Of a stretch of 40,765 nucleotides of DNA, positions 7,267-14,792 are shown one piece after another (position 1 is the stretch's first letter; every line of letters begins with the position of its first letter). Source of the stretch: Longimicrobium sp. (GTDB lineage Bacteria; Gemmatimonadota; Gemmatimonadetes; Longimicrobiales; Longimicrobiaceae); NCBI GenBank assembly GCA_036389795.1, contig DASVWD010000149.1:1-40765 (forward strand), written 5' to 3'. A program made the translations under genes and the position numbers. The notes under the pieces were generated by a model. That model saw only the letters and a list, made by a program, of their open reading frames with translations. It did no database searches and was not told where the DNA came from.

Positions 7267-8412
7267 TCAGCCGCCGCACGCCAGCGCGTACATCGCCCGG
7301 TTCCCCAGCACCCAGGCGCGGCTCCCCGCCACCGCGAACGGCGACGACACGAAGTCCTCGTCGGCGTCCAGCAGCTGCTGCAGGCGGTGGCCCGTGCGGC
7401 GGTCGATCACCGCCACCCCCTGGTAGTTGGCCAGCACCCGCCCGCCGCACACGGCGAAGTAGTCGTTGGCCGCCGGCGTCTCCGTCCTCCAGAGCGCGCT
7501 CCCGTCGTCCAGGCGGAAGGCGTACACCCGGCGGTCGCCCGACGAGGCGTACACCACCCCGTCCACCACCTCGGGCGCCATGGTGAAGCCGACGAAGCCG
7601 GGGAGCCCCGTGGCCCGCCACGCCTCGCGCCCGGTGAAGCGGTCCACCGCCACCACCGCGTTCGCCTTGCGGTCGCTGGCCAGCAGGAGCCGCCCCGCCA
7701 CCGTGGGCGCCGAGCTGAAGGTGCGCCCGTCCGTGCCGTCGCCGCTGCGGTACGTCCACAGCACGCGCCCGGTGGCGCGGTCCAGCGCCACCAGCCAGCC
7801 CGACGAGAAGAAGCCGTTGGCCGAGTGGTGCCGCTCGGCCGCCGCGTACACCGTGTCGCCCGAGACGGCCACCCCGGCCACCAGCCCGGCGTGCTCCCAC
7901 CCCGGGCCGACGTCCGTGCTCCAGAGCGGGAGGCCGTCGGCGGCGCCGAGCGCCGTGACCCGGTGGTCGCGCGTGCCCACGTACAGCGCGCGCTCGTCCG
8001 CGGCCGACTGCGCGTAGTCGGCCGACGAGTCGGGGGAGAAGCGCCACAGCTCGCGCCCCGTGGCCGCGTCGAAGGCGAAGACCACCGACTCGGCCGCATA
8101 CACCCGGCCGCCCTGGAGCACCAGGTTGCGCGGGGCGTACTGCGCCAGGGGCCTGCGCCAGAGCAGGCGCCCGTCGCGCGCGCTGAACGCCGACACGCCG
8201 CGGTACGGCGCGTACAGGCGCTCGCCGTCGGTGGCCGGCACCCCGAAGCCGAAGGCGGGCTCCTCCAGCGGCACGCGCCAGAGCACGCGCGCCTCGCCGC
8301 GGCCCTCCCCGCCGGTCACCTCCGAGCAGCCGGCGGCCGTGAGCAGCAGCGCCGCCGCCAGCGCCAGGGCCGGGGCGGCGAGCCGCCCCGGCCGGTGGGA
8401 CCTCTGCGTCAT
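7267..8412 (-). CDS. PQQ-type beta-propeller lipoprotein
   Basis: Predicted 381-residue lipoprotein. The lipobox LTAAGC places the lipidated cysteine at C29 after a basic, hydrophobic signal. The rest is a chain of PQQ/BamB-like blades with recurrent W-motifs: DGRLLWRRPL, TGRELWRFSP, DGLPLWSTDV, TGRVLWTYRS, TGREAWRATG and DGSALWRTET. Cofactor-binding residues of true quinoprotein dehydrogenases are not evident, so a structural or binding propeller is more likely than an enzyme. The start lies 10 bp after the stop of the lipase-like gene 8423-10435 on the same strand, so the two probably form an operon and act together in the envelope. The terminator hairpin is at 7184-7217. Confidence 0.85.
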   Translation of the reverse strand: MTQRSHRPGRLAAPALALAAALLLTAAGCSEVTGGEGRGEARVLWRVPLEEPAFGFGVPATDGERLYAPYRGVSAFSARDGRLLWRRPLAQYAPRNLVLQGGRVYAAESVVFAFDAATGRELWRFSPDSSADYAQSAADERALYVGTRDHRVTALGAADGLPLWSTDVGPGWEHAGLVAGVAVSGDTVYAAAERHHSANGFFSSGWLVALDRATGRVLWTYRSGDGTDGRTFSSAPTVAGRLLLASDRKANAVVAVDRFTGREAWRATGLPGFVGFTMAPEVVDGVVYASSGDRRVYAFRLDDGSALWRTETPAANDYFAVCGGRVLANYQGVAVIDRRTGHRLQQLLDADEDFVSSPFAVAGSRAWVLGNRAMYALACGG

Positions 8413-8422
8413 CCCTCGAGCC

Positions 8423-10435
8423 TCAGAACTTTCGGGGAACGGCGAAGTTGTTCGACAGCGCGCTGACCAGCCGGTCGCGCATCTTGTCGCTGCGCGTGCC
8501 GCCCAGGTGCGAGTCGCCGCCGTTGATCGGGTACTGCTGGTTGGCGTTCGGGTACACCTGCGACGGGCCCTGCACGATCCCGTCCGACGTCATCCCCGGC
8601 GCCGTGATCTGGTCCCAGCCGCGGTCCACGTCGTCCATGCGGCGGTAGATGTAGGCGCACCAGTACGCCGTGTTCCAGTACCCCAGCAGGCTGGCGATCA
8701 CCGAGCAGCTCACGAACCCGCTGTACCCCCACTGGGCGTACGAGGCGAACGCCCGGCCGCCGCACGCCGACTCGGGGTTGCAGATGCGGTCGCCCGCCAG
8801 GCGCGCCAGCACGAAGCGCTTGTTGGCGTAGCTCTCGATCCCCACCCGCGTGAAGGCCTCGGGGGTGGAGTTGAGCTGCTGCACGAACGAGTTGTTCGGC
8901 TGCAGGTCGATCTGCCCCGGCAGCGCGGCGTCGATGGCCCACTGCAGCGCCTGGTCGACCGCGTAGTTGCCGATGATGTACGCGATGTAGCACCCCACGT
9001 CCTGGTACGGCGACTGGCAGCCGAAGTACAGGCGGTTGAGCTGGCCGTTCAGGTAGCCGGAGAGCGCCTGGCGCCCGTTGCGGGCCAGCAGCGCGCCCTG
9101 GTGCGGCGTGCTGAGGGTGATCACCCCGCGCGCCAGGTCGCCGCGCCGCTGGGCGACGCTGCGCGCCACCAGCCCGCCCATGCTGCTCCCCACCAGGATG
9201 AAGTTCTTCTGCCCGGTGGCGTCGATGCGGCCGATGAGGTCGGTGGCCTGGTTGAACGCCCGGTCGTTGCCGTTGAGGCTGGGAACGAGCTTGGTGTTCA
9301 GGTAGAACCGCTCGCTGATCCACGGGTCCATGCGGCTCCAGGCGCCGGCGTTGCTCAGGAAGCCGTGCTGGAAGACGATGTTGGCGCCCGGCGGAGGCGT
9401 GGTGGTCCCTCCCCCCGTCCCCGGGTCGATCGGCTCGGTGTCGCCCGGGTCGCGGCAGAGGGCGTACGTGTTGTACGAGTAGGCGCACATCTGCAGGCGG
9501 TCCGGCACGGTCGACGGCGCGGCCTCCCGCCCGAACTGCGGGTCGGGGCGCTCGCGCGTGGCCTGCAGCCGCCGGGCCTCCTTCTGCTTGTTGATGCGGA
9601 ACTTGACGTTGCTGATCCGCATGGTCTGGCGGGTGGCGAAGGTGGCCTCGCCCGTGGAGGCCGTGGCCTCGGTGACCACCTCCTGCAGCACCCAGTGCTG
9701 GCCGCGGCGCTTGTAGACGCGCGTGAGCGTCCCCCGGTCGGGCTGCGCCGCGCCGGCGCCCTGGATCACCACCCCGCCGCCGAAGAGCGTGGAGGTGATG
9801 CGCAGGGTGCTGGGGTCGGGGTAGTCCACGTCGCCGCCCAGGCCGCCGAGCCCCTGGGGCCGCGGGGTGCCCGGGTCGCTGCTGGCGTCCTCGATGATGA
9901 CCCCCTGCGTGATGGAGACGCCCTGCAGCGACCCCAGCACGGCGAGCGGCGAGGTGGTCACCGAGCCGTCGGGCTTGTCGGCGGGGATGTAGCTCCCGTT
10001 GGCGTCGTACTGGTTGTAGTCCGCGGCCACCGTCTTGATGGCGCGCACCTGGTTGGCCACCGCGGCCTCGGGGTCCAGGCCGTCGGGCTGGCGGTAGGTG
10101 TTCACCAGCACCTGGTCGTAGGTGTCGTACCCCGCCTCGATGCTGCGCGACTCGGCGGGGCCGGTGAGGGTGAGCGTGGTGGTGGACTGGCCGGTGGACG
10201 CGTCGTACACCGGCTCGGCCAGGGTGATGGTGGTGGAGCTCTCCACTTCGCTGCTCATGCTCACGTAGGTGTCCGCGGGGTCCATCGCGGGCTCCTGGTA
10301 AGCCATCATGGTGTGGGGGCCGGTGGGCGCGAGCGGGGTGTCGACCACCGGGTTCCGGTCCGTGCAGGCGGCGGCGAGCAGGGCCGCCGCACCCGCCGCC
10401 AGCGCCGTGCGCCGGTGGCTACTGCGTGTGGGCAT
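8423..10435 (-). CDS. Lipase/esterase-like alpha/beta-hydrolase lipoprotein
   Basis: Predicted 670-residue lipoprotein with lipobox cysteine C24 (LAAACTD). Residues about 25-330 are an N-terminal region of unknown family, rich in Thr/Ser and beta prediction. A Gly/Thr/Pro linker (GTGGGTTTPPP) leads into an alpha/beta-hydrolase domain: oxyanion-loop motif FQHGFLSNAGAW, nucleophile elbow GSSMG (Ser418), a candidate acid in GMTSDGIVQ, and a candidate His in GGDSHLGG near the end. This layout matches the PGAP1/triacylglycerol-lipase-like branch. Several cysteine pairs in the catalytic half suggest disulfides and an extracytoplasmic location. ATG 10435 is chosen because GGGAGG lies 5 nt upstream and the signal peptide starts there; the frame is open further upstream. 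The substrate is unknown. Confidence 0.85.
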   Translation of the reverse strand: MPTRSSHRRTALAAGAAALLAAACTDRNPVVDTPLAPTGPHTMMAYQEPAMDPADTYVSMSSEVESSTTITLAEPVYDASTGQSTTTLTLTGPAESRSIEAGYDTYDQVLVNTYRQPDGLDPEAAVANQVRAIKTVAADYNQYDANGSYIPADKPDGSVTTSPLAVLGSLQGVSITQGVIIEDASSDPGTPRPQGLGGLGGDVDYPDPSTLRITSTLFGGGVVIQGAGAAQPDRGTLTRVYKRRGQHWVLQEVVTEATASTGEATFATRQTMRISNVKFRINKQKEARRLQATRERPDPQFGREAAPSTVPDRLQMCAYSYNTYALCRDPGDTEPIDPGTGGGTTTPPPGANIVFQHGFLSNAGAWSRMDPWISERFYLNTKLVPSLNGNDRAFNQATDLIGRIDATGQKNFILVGSSMGGLVARSVAQRRGDLARGVITLSTPHQGALLARNGRQALSGYLNGQLNRLYFGCQSPYQDVGCYIAYIIGNYAVDQALQWAIDAALPGQIDLQPNNSFVQQLNSTPEAFTRVGIESYANKRFVLARLAGDRICNPESACGGRAFASYAQWGYSGFVSCSVIASLLGYWNTAYWCAYIYRRMDDVDRGWDQITAPGMTSDGIVQGPSQVYPNANQQYPINGGDSHLGGTRSDKMRDRLVSALSNNFAVPRKF

Positions 10436-10664
10436 TGCTTCCTCCCGAAACGATGGGGTTGCGCTCTTCCGGGAGCGGGGCGGAGGAGCCCGCCGGGTCC
10501 GCGCCGGAGAGGGGTGGGAACGCGCCGGATCGCACGCGAGGGAATGAACGGTATACCCCGGGTGTGCGTCCTGCCCGCGGCCGCAGGCAGGGGGCGGGCG
10601 GCCGTCGCGCTCTGCCGGCCGGGAACCCGCTGGAAGTGGGTGCTGCAGAACACCTTCCGGTTCT

Positions 10665-10693
10665 ACACTAACGAGCCTTCCGGAAGACGTCAA
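10665..10693 (-). promoter_or_regulatory. Promoter of the lipase-PQQ operon with embedded palindrome
   Basis: Minus strand: -35 TTGACG (10693-10688), 17-bp spacer, -10 TAGTGT (10670-10665). The perfect palindrome CTTCCGGAAG (10677-10686) fills the spacer, and CTTCCGG recurs at 10654-10660, so a regulator site is possible. The leader to the start codon would be about 220 nt. Confidence 0.5.
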
Positions 10694-10802
10694 GTGTTTA
10701 CCGGCGGCAAAGGGAAGTGCCCCTTTCGGAACCGTCGACCGTCACCTCTCCGGCGGGCGGTATGCGGTCGGGCCGGTGCCCGTCAGGCACAGGACGGCAA
10801 CG

Positions 10803-10831
10803 TTGTCCCGGCCACCTCCCGCCCCTACCTT
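10803..10831 (+). promoter_or_regulatory. Promoter of the small lipoprotein gene
   Basis: -35 TTGTCC (10803-10808), 17-bp spacer, -10 TACCTT (10826-10831). The -10 hexamer is identical to that of susC. Confidence 0.5.
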
Positions 10832-10978
10832 GCTTTTGCTGGTGAATCCGCCGCGCGTGCGGGAACCGCGAGACGGGGAATCGCCCGCGGCGCGCGGACC
10901 GGCACGCGGTCGAGCGCCTGCGTGCCGGCACGCATCATCACGACACAGCTTCTGCTCACCAGGCGCCCGGGAGGGGCC

Positions 10979-11344
10979 ATGAAGAAGCTGTTCACCGCCG
11001 CCGCGGCCCTCGGGCTGGCCGCCTGCGCCGGGAGCCCCGCCCCGGCGGACGCGCCGCGGCGCCAGGCGCGGGTCTGCGTGACGAATGAGGGGTACGCGCT
11101 GATCTCGGTGCAGTTCCGCCAGCGCGACGCCTCCGCGGTGACGTTCCGCGCCGTCACGCCGGGGCTCACCGAGTGCCGCCGGGTCATGCTCGGCAACGCG
11201 GGCGCCGTGGTCTTCGTGGAGAGCGGCGACCAGCGCGACGAGACCATCGACGTGGGGCTCGTCCGCCCCGGCAACACCCTCGCCGTGACCGTGCCGCGCT
11301 CGATCGCCCAGACGCGAGTGATGGAGTACCAGGAAGGGCGGTGA
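10979..11344 (+). CDS. Small lipoprotein of unknown function
   Basis: Predicted 121-residue lipoprotein. Its signal peptide MKKLFTAAAALGLAAC ends in lipobox LAAC with C16. The mature part, about 100 residues, is beta-rich (RVCVTNEGYALISVQF, VTPGLTECRRVML, GNTLAVTVPRSI). Its two further cysteines (in RVCVTN and TECRRV) could form a disulfide, as in small periplasmic immunoglobulin-like domains. No family is assigned. ATG 10979 has GGGAGG about 6 nt upstream and fits the signal peptide; the frame is open far upstream only as a shadow of the opposite strand. The histidine kinase gene starts 58 bp downstream and has no separate promoter that I can see, so cotranscription is likely. Confidence 0.8.
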   Translation: MKKLFTAAAALGLAACAGSPAPADAPRRQARVCVTNEGYALISVQFRQRDASAVTFRAVTPGLTECRRVMLGNAGAVVFVESGDQRDETIDVGLVRPGNTLAVTVPRSIAQTRVMEYQEGR

Positions 11345-11402
11345 GGGCCGCGCGCCGCGGCGGCCTCTCCCCGCCCGCCTCCCCCCGGCGGAGGACGAAG
11401 CC

Positions 11403-13097
11403 ATGCATTCCACCCCCGCTCCCCTGCGCCTCTCGCCCGGACAGCGCGTGGCCGCCACCTTCGGCGGCACGCTCATCGTGCTCGTCTTCGGCGCGCTGGC
11501 GTACCACGGCGCGGCGCGCGAGCGCGACACCCGCGCGGCGGTGAACAACAGCCGCGGCGTGATCGAGGAGCTGCACAAGGCGATCGGCCTGACCGTCGAC
11601 GCCGAGACGGGGCAGCGCGGCTACCTGCTCACCCGCCGCGCCGAGTACCTCGAGCCGTACAGCCGCGCGCGCGACAGCGTGCAGGCGTCGCTCACGACGC
11701 TGCGCGAGCTGACCGAAGACGACGTTCCGGCGCAGCGGGCGCGGGTGGACAGCCTGGCGTTCCTCCTGGGCGGCAAGTTCGACGAGCTGGAGGAGACGCT
11801 GGCGGTGGCCCGCGCCGACGGCGTTCCCGCCGCGCTGCGCATCGTGGGCACCGGCCGCGGCAGGGAGCGCATGGACCAGGCGCGCGCCATGGCCCAGGCC
11901 ATCGGGAATCACGAGCGCGACGAGCTGGAGCGCCTGGACCTGCGGGCGGCGCGCTACGAGAACGGGCTGCTGGCCACCCTGGCCCTGGGGACGGCGCTGG
12001 CCACGCTGGTGTCGCTGCTGCTGAACGGGGTGCTGGAGCGCTACGGGGCCTCGCAGGCGCGCTTCGCGGCCGCGCTGGAGGGCGCATACGCGCAGCTGGA
12101 GGAGCAGCAGGTGGAGCTGGAGCTGCAGAACGAGCAGCTGCAGGAGCAGTCGGGCGAGCTGGAGGCGCAGAACGAGCAGCTCCACCTGGTCACCAGCGAG
12201 CTGGAGGAGCGCACCGAGGCGGCCGAGGCGGCCAACGTGGCCAAGGCCCGCTTCCTGGCCGCCATGTCGCACGACCTGCGCACGCCGCTGAACGCCATCG
12301 CCGGCTACGTGGACCTGCTGGAGATGGGGGTGCGCGGGCCCGTGAGCGAGGCGCAGGTGGCGGACCTGCAGCGCATCCGCCACAGCGGCCGCCGGCTGCT
12401 GGCCATGATCAACGACATCCTGAGCTTCGCCCGCATCGAGGCCGGGCGGGTGGAGGTGCACCCCGAGCCGGTGCCGCTGGAGCCGGTCCTGCGCGAGATG
12501 GAGTCGAGCTTCCTCCCGCAGCTGGCCTCGCGCGGGCTGCAGTACGACTGCCTCCCCTCCCCCCGGCCGCTCGTGGTGCAGGCGGACCCGGAGAAGATGC
12601 AGCAGGTGGTGCTGAACCTGGTGACCAACGCCATCAAGTTCACCGAGCCCGGCGGCAGGGTGACGCTCTCGTGCGAGGAGGACGGCGACGGCGTGCTCGT
12701 CCGGGTGCGCGACACGGGGCGCGGCATCCCGCCCGAGAAGCTCCCGGGGATCTTCGAGCCGTTCGTGCAGGTGGACCGCGAGAAGACGGCCCAGGAGCAC
12801 CAGGGCGTGGGGCTGGGGCTGGCGATCAGCCGCGAGCTGGCGCGGGCCATGGGGGGCGACCTGACGGCCGAGAGCACCGCCGGCCGGGGCTCGTGCTTCA
12901 CGCTGCGCCTGCCGAAGGCCGCCGCCGGGCCCGACCGCCGTCCGTCTCCCGGCGCGGCCGACGACCGCGGCGAGGGCGACGGCGCCACACCGGACAAGGG
13001 CGACGTGGAAGCCGGCTCCGCGCTCTCCGTGGGAGTGCCCGTCGCGGAAGCGCCGGGGTCCCGCGCGGACCCGCCCCAAGGCCTCACACGGAGTTGA
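11403..13097 (+). CDS. CHASE3 sensor histidine kinase (orphan)
   Basis: Predicted 564-residue membrane sensor kinase. TM1 is about 17-38, an extracytoplasmic CHASE3 domain with the typical DAETGQRGYLLT motif runs to about 180, and TM2 is about 185-208. A glutamine/glutamate-rich coiled coil (about 220-280) leads into the kinase core: H-box MSHDLRTPLNAI with phospho-accepting His290, N-box with N409 (LVTNAIKF), G1 box DTGRGIP from D437, F-box region FEPFVQVD, and G2 GVGLGLAIS. The final 55 residues are a low-complexity tail. The last codons, including the stop, come from the 13081-13156 repeat, so the tail may be recently altered. No response regulator is adjacent; the signal is unknown. Confidence 0.92.
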   Translation: MHSTPAPLRLSPGQRVAATFGGTLIVLVFGALAYHGAARERDTRAAVNNSRGVIEELHKAIGLTVDAETGQRGYLLTRRAEYLEPYSRARDSVQASLTTLRELTEDDVPAQRARVDSLAFLLGGKFDELEETLAVARADGVPAALRIVGTGRGRERMDQARAMAQAIGNHERDELERLDLRAARYENGLLATLALGTALATLVSLLLNGVLERYGASQARFAAALEGAYAQLEEQQVELELQNEQLQEQSGELEAQNEQLHLVTSELEERTEAAEAANVAKARFLAAMSHDLRTPLNAIAGYVDLLEMGVRGPVSEAQVADLQRIRHSGRRLLAMINDILSFARIEAGRVEVHPEPVPLEPVLREMESSFLPQLASRGLQYDCLPSPRPLVVQADPEKMQQVVLNLVTNAIKFTEPGGRVTLSCEEDGDGVLVRVRDTGRGIPPEKLPGIFEPFVQVDREKTAQEHQGVGLGLAISRELARAMGGDLTAESTAGRGSCFTLRLPKAAAGPDRRPSPGAADDRGEGDGATPDKGDVEAGSALSVGVPVAEAPGSRADPPQGLTRS

Positions 13098-13156
13098 CGG
13101 AGGAAACGGAGGAACCCCTGTAGTTCTCCGTCAACTCCGTTTCCTCCGTGTGAGGC
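13081..13156. repeat. Inverted repeat of 9-nt ACGGAG units, copy 1
   Basis: Each arm ends in GCCTCACACGGAG and is built of 9-nt units ending in ACGGAG (CAC-, TTG-, GAA-ACGGAG). The right arm carries the same units in reverse complement but with the TTG and GAA units swapped. It forms a long hairpin between the kinase and the remnant locus and can act as a bidirectional terminator. Relatives are at 24550-24623 and 40673-40754. Confidence 0.7.
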
Positions 13157-13171
13157 TTTCGGTTACGGATC

Positions 13172-13697
13172 TCACCAGCGGCGGGTGAGCCCGAAGCCGA
13201 GCTGCGTCTCGGCCGGCGCCCCCGCTTGCGTGACGCGCCCCGCCCAGCCGTCGAGCTGCAGGTCCCGCGTCACGCGCACGGCGGCGGTGGCGCGGAGCTG
13301 TCCCACGTCCGCGGCGCCGGCCCGCGTGGACGAGACGCGAGAGTACTCGACCTGCGCGCCGAGGGCCTGCGTCAGCTCCGCGCGGGCGGCCGCGCCGATG
13401 GTGTTCTGCCCGAAGCGGTCGCCGGAGAGCACCGCCTCGCGGTGCGCGGCGAGCCCCACCAGCGCTAGCCGGCGCGGCAGACGCCACTCCGCGGCCAGGA
13501 TCGCTTCCGGCTGCGCCGCCCCCGCGCCCACGGCGTCCGCCCCGGTCGGGAGCGTGGAGCCCAGCGTGAGCGAGATCCCCGGCCGCCACCCCGCAGCCTG
13601 GCGGAAGCGGTGCTTCACCGCGAGCGCCGCGTCGCCGAGGCCTTCCGCCGTGGCGGCCGGCGTCTCCGTCCTGAGGTAGGAGGGCAGCGTCGCGCGC
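13172..13697 (-). pseudogene. 3' remnant of an outer-membrane transporter-like gene
   Basis: This frame encodes about 175 residues resembling the C-terminal part of the beta-barrel family found in meta-pathway/phenol-degradation loci: LPSYLRTETP, GLGDAALAVKHRF, ISLTLGSTLPTGADAVG, QPEAILAAEWRLP, then alternating strands ending in LGFGLTRRW with an aromatic C-terminus typical of barrel insertion. The first part of such a protein (signal peptide and early strands) is absent. The frame runs directly into the 5' end of an Rrf2 gene in a different frame, at about 13697-13703. No start codon or ribosome-binding site is positioned to express it as a full barrel. It is read as a deletion product. Confidence 0.65.
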
Positions 13698-13805
13698 AAC
13701 CCCGAGCGCCGCGGCGACGCGGTCGGCCGGGACCCGCTCGCCGTGCGGCTGCTGGGCGAGGAAGAGGACTGCCCGGATCGCGTGTTCGGAGGTCTGGCTC
13801 AGCAT
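13698..13805 (-). pseudogene. 5' remnant of an Rrf2-family regulator
   Basis: ATG 13805, preceded by AAAGGAG, begins MLSQTSEHAIRAVLFLAQQP and continues to VAAALG, the first 36 or so residues of an Rrf2 winged-helix regulator (usually 130-160 residues). The recognition helix, the cysteine region and the rest are missing. In the same frame the DNA continues for about 190 nonsense residues, because it is joined out of frame to the outer-membrane gene remnant. The upstream operator-like dyad (13816-13837) survives. The regulator cannot be functional. Confidence 0.7.
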
Positions 13806-13815
13806 CGTCGGCTCC

Positions 13816-13837
13816 TTTCGCATGCGAATATGCGAAA
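13816..13837. promoter_or_regulatory. Rrf2-type operator-like dyad
   Basis: TTTCGCAT-N6-ATGCGAAA, a perfect 8-bp inverted repeat directly upstream of and overlapping the ribosome-binding site of the truncated Rrf2 gene. Its size and position suit an Rrf2/NsrR-like autoregulatory site. That is inference. Confidence 0.5.
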
Positions 13838-14092
13838 TGGCCGCGGCCGGGCCCTGTCAGCAGACGGTGGAAACTTCAGGGGTGGGTCGCCGGTCGCGGG
13901 TGTGCGGGATTTCCGGACGGCGGAAGATCATGCCGTGGGGGAGAAACCGTGGAAGCGACGAGCTTCGTTCGAATAGGGGAACGGCATCTCCCGATCAGTA
14001 AGAGCGGGGGTCGAAACGCAAGACGGACCCGACGGCGCCCGCGAACTCCGGCGGCAGCCCGGCGCTCGTGCCATGGCCGACCTCGACGATGA

Positions 14093-14482
14093 TCAGGAAG
14101 AGCTTGTTCTCGCTCCGTCGGGCGGATAGAAGGGCGCGGCCGTCTGCTGCAGCCGCTCCGCCTCCGAGCGGGGGAGCGACTCCAGGAACAGGATGTCGAC
14201 CGCCACGAGCGGCTGGCACTCCCGGGCGATCGCCCGAGCGGTCTCCTGCCCTGGAGCCCGGGAGTCGAGGATGAGCGCGAGGCGCTTCCGGTCTTCGCCC
14301 GGATACTGGACCCTCGACAGGTAGGCGCGCGAAGTGTTCCCTTCCGCGGCCAGGATCCTCGCGAGCTCGGCCTTCAGGACCGGGACTCCGTCGCCGGCCG
14401 GCTCGCCGAGAAGCTGGATCTGACTCCTCGGCACCTGTACCCGGGTGTACGGCTCCCCGGGACGGGAGGGATCGGAGGACAT
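14093..14482 (-). CDS. SseB C-terminal-domain-like protein
   Basis: Predicted 129-residue cytoplasmic protein. The pattern matches the C-terminal domain of SseB-type proteins: IQLLGEPAGDGVPVLKAELARIL, then TSRAYLSRVQYP, a LALILDS strand, VAVDILFLES, and the end motif AAPFYPP. The N-terminal SseB domain is absent, which is common in standalone copies. ATG 14482 is chosen; GTG 14491 is possible; neither has a strong ribosome-binding site. Just before the stop, another frame continues with LFLIIVEVGHGTSAGLPPEF to 13995, so a frameshift near the 3' end cannot be excluded. The roughly 290 bp between 13805 and 14093 hold nothing else I recognise. Its role is unknown. Confidence 0.6.
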   Translation of the reverse strand: MSSDPSRPGEPYTRVQVPRSQIQLLGEPAGDGVPVLKAELARILAAEGNTSRAYLSRVQYPGEDRKRLALILDSRAPGQETARAIARECQPLVAVDILFLESLPRSEAERLQQTAAPFYPPDGARTSSS

Positions 14483-14705
14483 TCGGCACACATCCGGTTG
14501 AAGACGCCTGGCGCGGGTGAGAGGCGGGAGCGACTGCACAAAGCCGGCCCTGCCCGGGGGGTGGGGACCCGTTCCGCGGCGGAACGCCAGGAAACGCCCG
14601 CCCGAAAAACCTCAGGCCTCAGGCAGAGTCAGCGAGTCGGCAGAGAACCCCCGGCCGGTCGTCGGTCAGAGTCGCGCGCCGCGGGGCGTTCTCCTCACCG
14701 GCGGC

Positions 14706-14734
14706 TGGACGGGCTTCGGCCCAAAACGTATGTT
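14706..14734 (+). promoter_or_regulatory. Promoter of the VIT/VWA gene
   Basis: -35 TGGACG (14706-14711), 17-bp spacer, -10 TATGTT (14729-14734). The -10 box contains the ATG at 14730, which argues against that ATG being the start codon and favours GTG 14793. Confidence 0.45.
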
Positions 14735-14792
14735 GCGCCGACCCGCCGTCCTCTTCCCCGCCGCAACCGCTTCCCCTCGCACCCGGCTTCTC

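Larger units (their letters stand above)
10436..10978. promoter_or_regulatory. Divergent intergenic region with two promoters
   Basis: About 540 bp without a convincing gene, between the leftward lipase gene and a rightward lipoprotein gene. It holds the minus-strand promoter at 10665-10693 and the plus-strand promoter at 10803-10831. Nothing else is recognised. Confidence 0.5.

Noticed and set aside
8060-10978. Long plus-strand frame opposite the lipase and PQQ genes
   Set aside because: Only its last 122 codons (10979-11344) have a ribosome-binding site and a lipoprotein signal; the rest is an antisense shadow.
13081-13156. CRISPR array, considered because of short tandem units
   Set aside because: Units are 9 nt, arranged in inverted arms without spacers, and no cas gene is present.
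14730-14792. ATG 14730 as start of the VIT/VWA protein
   Set aside because: It lies inside the -10 box of the best promoter, has no ribosome-binding site, and puts 21 residues before the signal peptide.
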